Assembly (NCBI RefSeq): GCF_017591425.1
Contig: NW_024467121.1
Location: 18,736,707-18,800,706, forward strand
Direction of reading: 5' to 3'
Length of the DNA: 64,000 nt
DNA from: Ochotona curzoniae
Lineage: Eukaryota; Chordata; Mammalia; Lagomorpha; Ochotonidae
The notes under the pieces: generated by a model
Told to the model about the DNA's origin: nothing
Databases searched by the model: none
What the model saw: the letters and a program-made list of their open reading frames with translations, nothing else
In this document: positions 58,845 through 64,000 of the stretch, in pieces
How the letters are laid out: the number at the start of each line of letters is the position of its first letter
Numbering within the stretch: the first letter of the stretch is position 1
Translations under genes and position numbers: made by a program

Positions 58845-59177
58845 TATTTGTTTATTTATTTATTTGTTTTGAAGGACATATTTTTATAGAGAGAGAAAGA
58901 GAGACAGAGAAAGAAGGTCTTGCATCCTCTGGTTCACTCCCCAGATGTTTGCTATGGTCAGACCTGAGTTGATTTGAAGCTGGGAGCCAGAAGCTTTTTC
59001 CCAGTCTCCCATGTAGGTGCAGGTTCCCAAGGCTTTGGGCCATCCTCTACTGGTTTTCCAGGCCATAAGCAGAGAACTAGAGGGCAAGGGGAGCAACTGG
59101 GACGAGAACCAATTCCCATATGGGATGCTGGTGCTTGCAGGTAGAGGATTAGCCTGTACACGACTGTGCCTGCCCCC
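58845..59177 (-). mobile_element. CSINE, full length
   Basis: 'tttatttatttatttgttttg', 'gcatcctctggttcactcc', 'tctcccatgtaggtgcagg', 'cccatatgggatgctggtg' and head 'acgactgtgcctgccccc'. Confidence 0.93.
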
Positions 59178-59724
59178 TTTCTTATTATATTTTTAAAGTT
59201 AGAATTGAATCATTATGAATTCCTTGAAGAACCCAGATTTTCTTTAGGAGCAATTGTGGCATGGCTAAGGACTGGGGACTTACTTTGTAAATACCCTCTG
59301 CTTGGGAGCTGTCTCAGGATCTGCTGAACAACAAGAACATGACATTCTCATCACTACTTTTCAGAATGTACACTTTGACCTTTTCTGTTCAAATATTGGA
59401 AGACTCAGGGCAAGAGAAAGATCCCATAAGCCAGTAGCTGCAAGTGAAGCCTCTATGGCACTACCTTTTACTATTATTATTATTTTTAAATTAAGTAATG
59501 AAACAAGGCCATTGTAATTTTCCCTGGTGTTTACTTTCAGGAGAGATGCCAGGACAGAAGTGTCCTGGAGACTGACAGGAGCTCTCTTGTTCTGCAATCC
59601 TGGTAGTTACGAGAACTGGCAGTTAGTTCTAATAGGTGAAAGAAGAGGAGCAGGGGACAGAGGAGCTGATTTTACTGCTGCCTGGGAAATGTGTTTGGCT
59701 CAATTGTGGAAACAATTTGCCCAG
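59178..59724. other. Apparently single-copy DNA
   Basis: The plus frame 59527-59886 (119 codons) runs into the next SINE and is not supported. Confidence 0.4.
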
Positions 59725-59995
59725 TTTTTGTTTCTTTTGAGATGTGCAGAAATAGAGGGACACACACTTACACACACAACATCATCCTCTGTTTCTGTGA
59801 CTAGTACGCCTATAATGGGTGGGGCTGGACCAGGCTTAAGCCAGGAGTTAAGAGCTTTGACCTCAGTGCAGGCCTCAGCAACCTGAGCCATCATTTGCTG
59901 CCTCCCAGGATCTGTACTGGTGGGAAGCTGGAATTGGAAGTTGGAGTTGGGCTAGCTACTGTGATATGGGATGTGGGCATCTTTAATGCTTACTC
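59725..59995 (-). mobile_element. CSINE, old
   Basis: 'gctggaccaggcttaagcc', 'gaacctgagcc'-like core near 59880, 'ctggtgggaagctggaatt' and 'gtgatatgggatgtggg'. The purine block is replaced by a CA-rich stretch. Confidence 0.78.
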
Positions 59996-60932
59996 CTAGG
60001 GGTTTTATTTTAAAGCATACATTTAAAGCTTTTGATGTAGAGTCATCGAAGTACTCATATTCAGCAAGTGAAATCTTATTAGAAATATGCTTGTGTTCAT
60101 GTGGCTTAGATACCTTCATTTGTTGTGATGAGGATGGAGACAGGGCATGGGGAGGTGTTGGCCTGTGCGAGGCATGGCACAGAGTGGTGATTCGAGGCTG
60201 AGTAGTGTTGTTAGTACCTGCCCAGCTGGAGCTGTGGCAGAAGCCCAGCCTGCATGCTATGTGTGGCAGGTGCTTTGAGGCTAATGGTACAGGCTTTTAC
60301 TCACAGTGGGCTCTATGGGCAACTGGTGTCTGAAGGAGGGGACTCTGGAGCATCATGTCCATTTTGCAGGTGGCAAAAGTGAGTTAAAGAGAGGAAGAGT
60401 CCAGGTAGTATCATGGAGAATTTAGGCAAGATCAAAGGGTCTCTTTGTGGTTCAGTGACAAACCTGGACTATATGGCTACCAAGTCTACTTTTTAAGAGT
60501 ATTTAAAGAAAAAAAAATGATTTCATGTCACTAGTTAAAGGACAGTAAAGGAAGACTTGATTGAGGGCTGCTGCCATAGGTATGGCATTCTGTGCAACTG
60601 AGTCTTACAGTGGGGAGAGAGATTGGGTACAACTATGAAAACAGCACGTGAGGAGTTGGGGTGCATCATCAAGGAGCAGGGTGGTGGTTGTGGGTGGAAA
60701 GTTGCTAAAGGAAACACAGGGAATGGAATTTTTTACTAAACCCACCTGCATGGCATGGGCTGAGTAACCAGCTATTTTACCTGATGGGTTGTGGCAGATG
60801 GGAAACCCAATTGGAAAGTAAAGTTGGTCAGTAAAGTAAAATCTGAAAGTGAAGTACCCTAGATACTGGGATAGTTCTGGCTCAGATGACCCAGTATAGT
60901 TCTTGTTGAAGTGGGATTCTATTTTATTTTTT
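59996..60932. other. Mostly single-copy DNA
   Basis: 60345-60425 resembles a reversed MIR core ('ccattttgcaggtggcaaaag'). No exon is supported. Confidence 0.4.
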
Positions 60933-61253
60933 AAAAGATTTATTTTAGTATTTGTTTGAAAGGCTGAATGATTTAGAGAGGAGGCTGACAAACACAGATG
61001 AGGAGAGAGATCTTCCACTGCTTCATCTGCCTAAAAGGGGACAATGGCCAAGGTTTGTTTGGTCAGGCCAAAACCAAGAGCCTAGCACTCCATACCATGC
61101 AGGGGCCCAAGCACTTGAACCATCATCCCCTGCTTTCCAAGGTGTATTATCAGGAAGCCCAGCCAGCAGCAGGACAGCCAGGATTGCAACCAGTGCTCAC
61201 ATGGGTTGCCCATGTTACATGTGGTGGCTTATTAGCCTGCCACCATGGCAAGC
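60933..61253 (-). mobile_element. CSINE, full length, older
   Basis: 'aaaagatttattttagtattt', 'gatcttccactgcttcatc', 'atgcaggggcccaagcac', 'attgcaaccagtgctcac' and head 'agcctgccaccatggcaag'. Confidence 0.9.
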
Positions 61254-62607
61254 TTAAAACAGAATTTTCCGAGGAAATACACAGATGGGTTCGGTGAAAG
61301 GTTCAGGAGCCTTATGTTTGGTCAAGCAGAGAATGTTGGGAAGCGTGAGAATGATGAGGGGGATGGTTTCTGTTAGATTTAGGGCTCTTAGGAGCCAGTG
61401 CTGGCTTGTATTCTTGCATTTTTGGTGTCTGCTTGTTTTTGCTTTAGCTATCACCCCAAGTAAGCATGTTCCCCACACAGCCAGTTCCTTCGGGCTTGGC
61501 CACAAGTATGGGAGCTCTGCTTGGATTTCTTGCACAGTTTCCTCTGTTTTCATGCAGGTCCTGGGGCCATGGCCTCCTGCCCTTCCTCCACCAACCAATG
61601 CCCTTGGCAGGTGCCTGTTGGAGGTCATTCTTTCCTCCTTCTGGGAAAGCCTTCTAAGCATGCCTGCTTTCCTCTTCTTGCTCCGTTTATTCAGAAGCCT
61701 ACCTGGATGCCCGTCTGCACCTGTGTATGAGCTGTGTCTGTAGCTCTACCTGCCTCCTTTCCTGCTGGCATGCTTCCTTGGGGCAGAAATCCCCTGGTCT
61801 GTCTCCTGCTGTGTTCTCAGGGCATGGAATGTCATAGTTCAGAGTAGTCCCTGTGTGGGGGCTAAGTGGTCTGCCAGCTCCACAAGTGTGTTGGCTGCAG
61901 TAGAGCTATGGGATACCATTTGCTGTCCCTCGAAGCACACAGAGGGACTGTGCTATGGACTGGTCAGTGATAACCTTGATTTTGAAAGTACTGTTAATCA
62001 TGTCAGGGCTGGAGCTAACTCATGTTGAACTGTGTGCCATCTCCAGTTCTTTAAGGACTTCCTACAGAGCAGATGCTAACATTCAGATACATTTGGGTTG
62101 CACAGGGATTGTCTATAGGGGCGTCCTGTAACCTAAAGGGGAGGCTGGTAGAAGGGATCTCATGTACTTTATCGGGGCTGATGCTTAGGGCATACTAGCC
62201 TTTTAGAGCCCTGTCTGGGGTACCCGCATTGTTTGGGGGTTGACTCTTGTTGCTTCTGCTGCATCTCAAAGCAGCCCTTCTGAGGGTGTCAAAGCAGCCA
62301 TTGTGGAGGTCTGGTGTGGTGCTGTTCAGAAGCACTCTTCTCTCCTGGAGGGATCCTGGAGCATCAAGGTCCTGGTTCCTGCCCTGTGAGATGGGTGGGG
62401 GCTGCTAGCAGCACAGTAGGTGCAATGTTCATTACCATTGCCTGTGAGCCAGGATCTGAACTGTCCCAGGCCAAGAATTTGAGAAGAGCACATTGAAGAA
62501 TCAGTACCTGTATGCTATGGGCTCTGTTTTGCTTGTAGGGTTTGGTCTCAGGGAATGAACCTTTGTTTTTTGTAGGTTTGCCTCCTGGCAGATTTACTTT
62601 TTTCTTT
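61254..62607. other. Apparently single-copy DNA
   Basis: A 152-codon plus frame (61285-61743) lies opposite a 135-codon minus frame (61254-61661). Neither is recognised; the plus frame is hydrophobic with no organised membrane segments. Confidence 0.4.
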
Positions 62608-62885
62608 TAAAATAAGATTTATTTATTAGTTTTGAAATTCCGAGTTGTACAGAGAGGGAGTGAGCAAGAGAGAGCACTTCCATCTGCTGGTTTGCTTTCT
62701 AGATGGCTGGCTACAATGGCTTGTCTGAGCCAGTCTGAACCCATCAGCTTTATTCAGGTATCCCACATGTGTGTCTCAGCCCCAAATGCTTGGACCATCT
62801 TCTGCTGCTATTCTCAGCCATTAGCAGGAAGCTGGATGTGAAGTGGAGCAGCCTAGCCTGGAACCCACACCCATATGGGAGATTT
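62608..62885 (-). mobile_element. CSINE, head missing
   Basis: 'aataagatttatttattagt', 'cttccatctgctggtttgc', 'attagcaggaagctggatg' and 'cacccatatgggagattt'. The tRNA head is lost after that point. Confidence 0.88.
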
Positions 62886-64000
62886 ACTCTTAGTATGGCC
62901 AGGGACACAAACAGATCAGTATGTCTCGTGCAAGATTAAACAGCAAATAAAACATTGCAACATAATGCCTAAAACCTGTGGGATATGGACTTCTCTTGTC
63001 TTTCAGGTCGGTTAGTGTCATTTTATTGTAGGAAAAGGAGGAAGTACCAGTTGTACTTGAACACTCAGTTGGCTATGGTATACAGGAAATGAATTAAGAG
63101 ATGTATAGGCTCCTGAGAAGGAGAAGGAATTAGCAATGCGGGGATCAATTTTTCATCCACTGAGTCTTCATACTTTTGAAAAAAAATTATGATGAAGAAT
63201 TTTAAGATGCCAAGGTGATAAGACAGAGGCCTAGTTCTAAAGCAACAAGAAGTGACTTGGGGAGTGAAGAGAAAGTCTGACCCATGAATTTTCCTCTTCC
63301 TTCTGCTAGAGTGTGTGTGTTCCTAGAAGTAGGTAGGAAGAGAATATCTGCCTTTAGCCCTTGGGATTGAACTGGGGAGCTCTCTGACCCTTAGGAGGAA
63401 GTGAAGTTTTGGGGTTCTATGCAAGGGTTATCTGCTTGGAAGATGTCAGGAGTCTGCTACTTGTGGCCAGTATGGACAGTTTTGTGGGGGGCCTGGGAAT
63501 GTGGTAGGGAAAAGCTATCTGGATACCTGCTCCCCCTTTAAAAAAATGATTGAAAGATGAGGTTTTAACAAGCAGTAATGATGGTGATGATGATGATGAT
63601 GGACAGCGGCGATCATGATGTGATTACTTAGGTTATGGGCACTTTAGTCTTTGCACAACAGCCTATTTTTCTGGGGGAGAGGAGTTGCTCTTCTTGCACC
63701 AACCCTCCACACAGCAGGAGGCATAGACCAGCTTGCATTTTTTTACCTGAGTTCTTCACAGCCTTGTGCCTGCTGTTTTCCAGGGTTCAGCTCAAAGGTC
63801 TGATGATGTATATCTGGTTCATGGAGCTCATCTGGTGAATGTGGGGGAGATCCAGCTAATCACTGGCTAAAATGAGGGAAGGATGAAGCAGGGAATTTTC
63901 AAAGTAGAAACTAGTCGGGGTGTTTTTATAGGGCAGCATAGATAGAGAAAATGGAAGCTTTACAGGAAAGTCACTTTAACTCTAAAAGGCTATGAAAGAA
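62886..64000. other. Apparently single-copy DNA to the window end
   Basis: A short trinucleotide run 'gatggtgatgatgatgatga' lies at 63579-63601. No exon or repeat is recognised. Confidence 0.45.

Noticed and set aside
61254..61743. 152-codon hydrophobic plus frame
   Set aside because: Overlaps a 135-codon minus frame and has no organised transmembrane pattern or homology.

Overview
The window reads as non-coding nuclear DNA of a lagomorph, most likely a pika (Ochotona). The case rests on about 45 copies of a tRNA-derived SINE of the lagomorph C-repeat (CSINE) type. The least diverged copies have a cytosine-rich body, the box 'CACTTGGGGAGTGAATCA', and a tail reading CCAATAAAAATAAA rather than the CAAATAAATAAATCTT tail I associate with rabbit and with older copies. 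Lagomorph is a firm call; pika is an inference from the SINE subfamily. There is no operon structure, no rRNA, tRNA or CRISPR, and no CpG island. No host exon can be recognised on either strand. Nearly all the short open frames lie inside repeats or in sequence open by chance.

The one recognisable protein sequence is a full-length, unbroken, intronless retrocopy of ribosomal protein L17 (41337-41979, ORF 41373-41927, + strand). It landed at the 3' end of an old L1 fragment and is followed directly by a degraded SINE.

Layout. 1-5 kb: SINEs, plus an unexplained ~80-bp inverted duplication (225-306 versus 1263-1346). 5.6-6.0 kb: a 65-bp minisatellite of five units. 6-8.2 kb: apparently single-copy DNA. 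8.9-9.7 kb: a MaLR-like LTR, minus orientation, with a long polypurine stretch and split by an L1 3' end. 10-22.5 kb: mostly single-copy DNA with old SINEs, MIRs, an antisense L1 fragment (14.7-15.25 kb) and a palindromic DNA-transposon remnant (16.67-16.79 kb). 22.7-23.1 kb: an old LTR. 23.5-34.7 kb: SINEs, a (TG)25 tract, the youngest SINE with intact pol III boxes and target-site duplications (30.2-30.6 kb), and a hAT-like element. 36-49 kb: SINE-dense, almost all in minus orientation, with the RPL17 retrocopy. 49.8-53.5 kb: two more copies of the palindromic element, one inside a MIR and one split by a SINE, and a CpG-retaining block of unknown origin (50.48-50.9 kb). 54-64 kb: single-copy DNA with scattered SINEs.

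No genes can be described as working together here. The window is most simply a gene desert or the interior of a large intron. The most useful leads are the palindromic transposon family, the frame-cycling minisatellite, the intact RPL17 copy, the inverted duplication, and several AT-rich blocks that look like conserved regulatory DNA. I saw no convincing new gene system.
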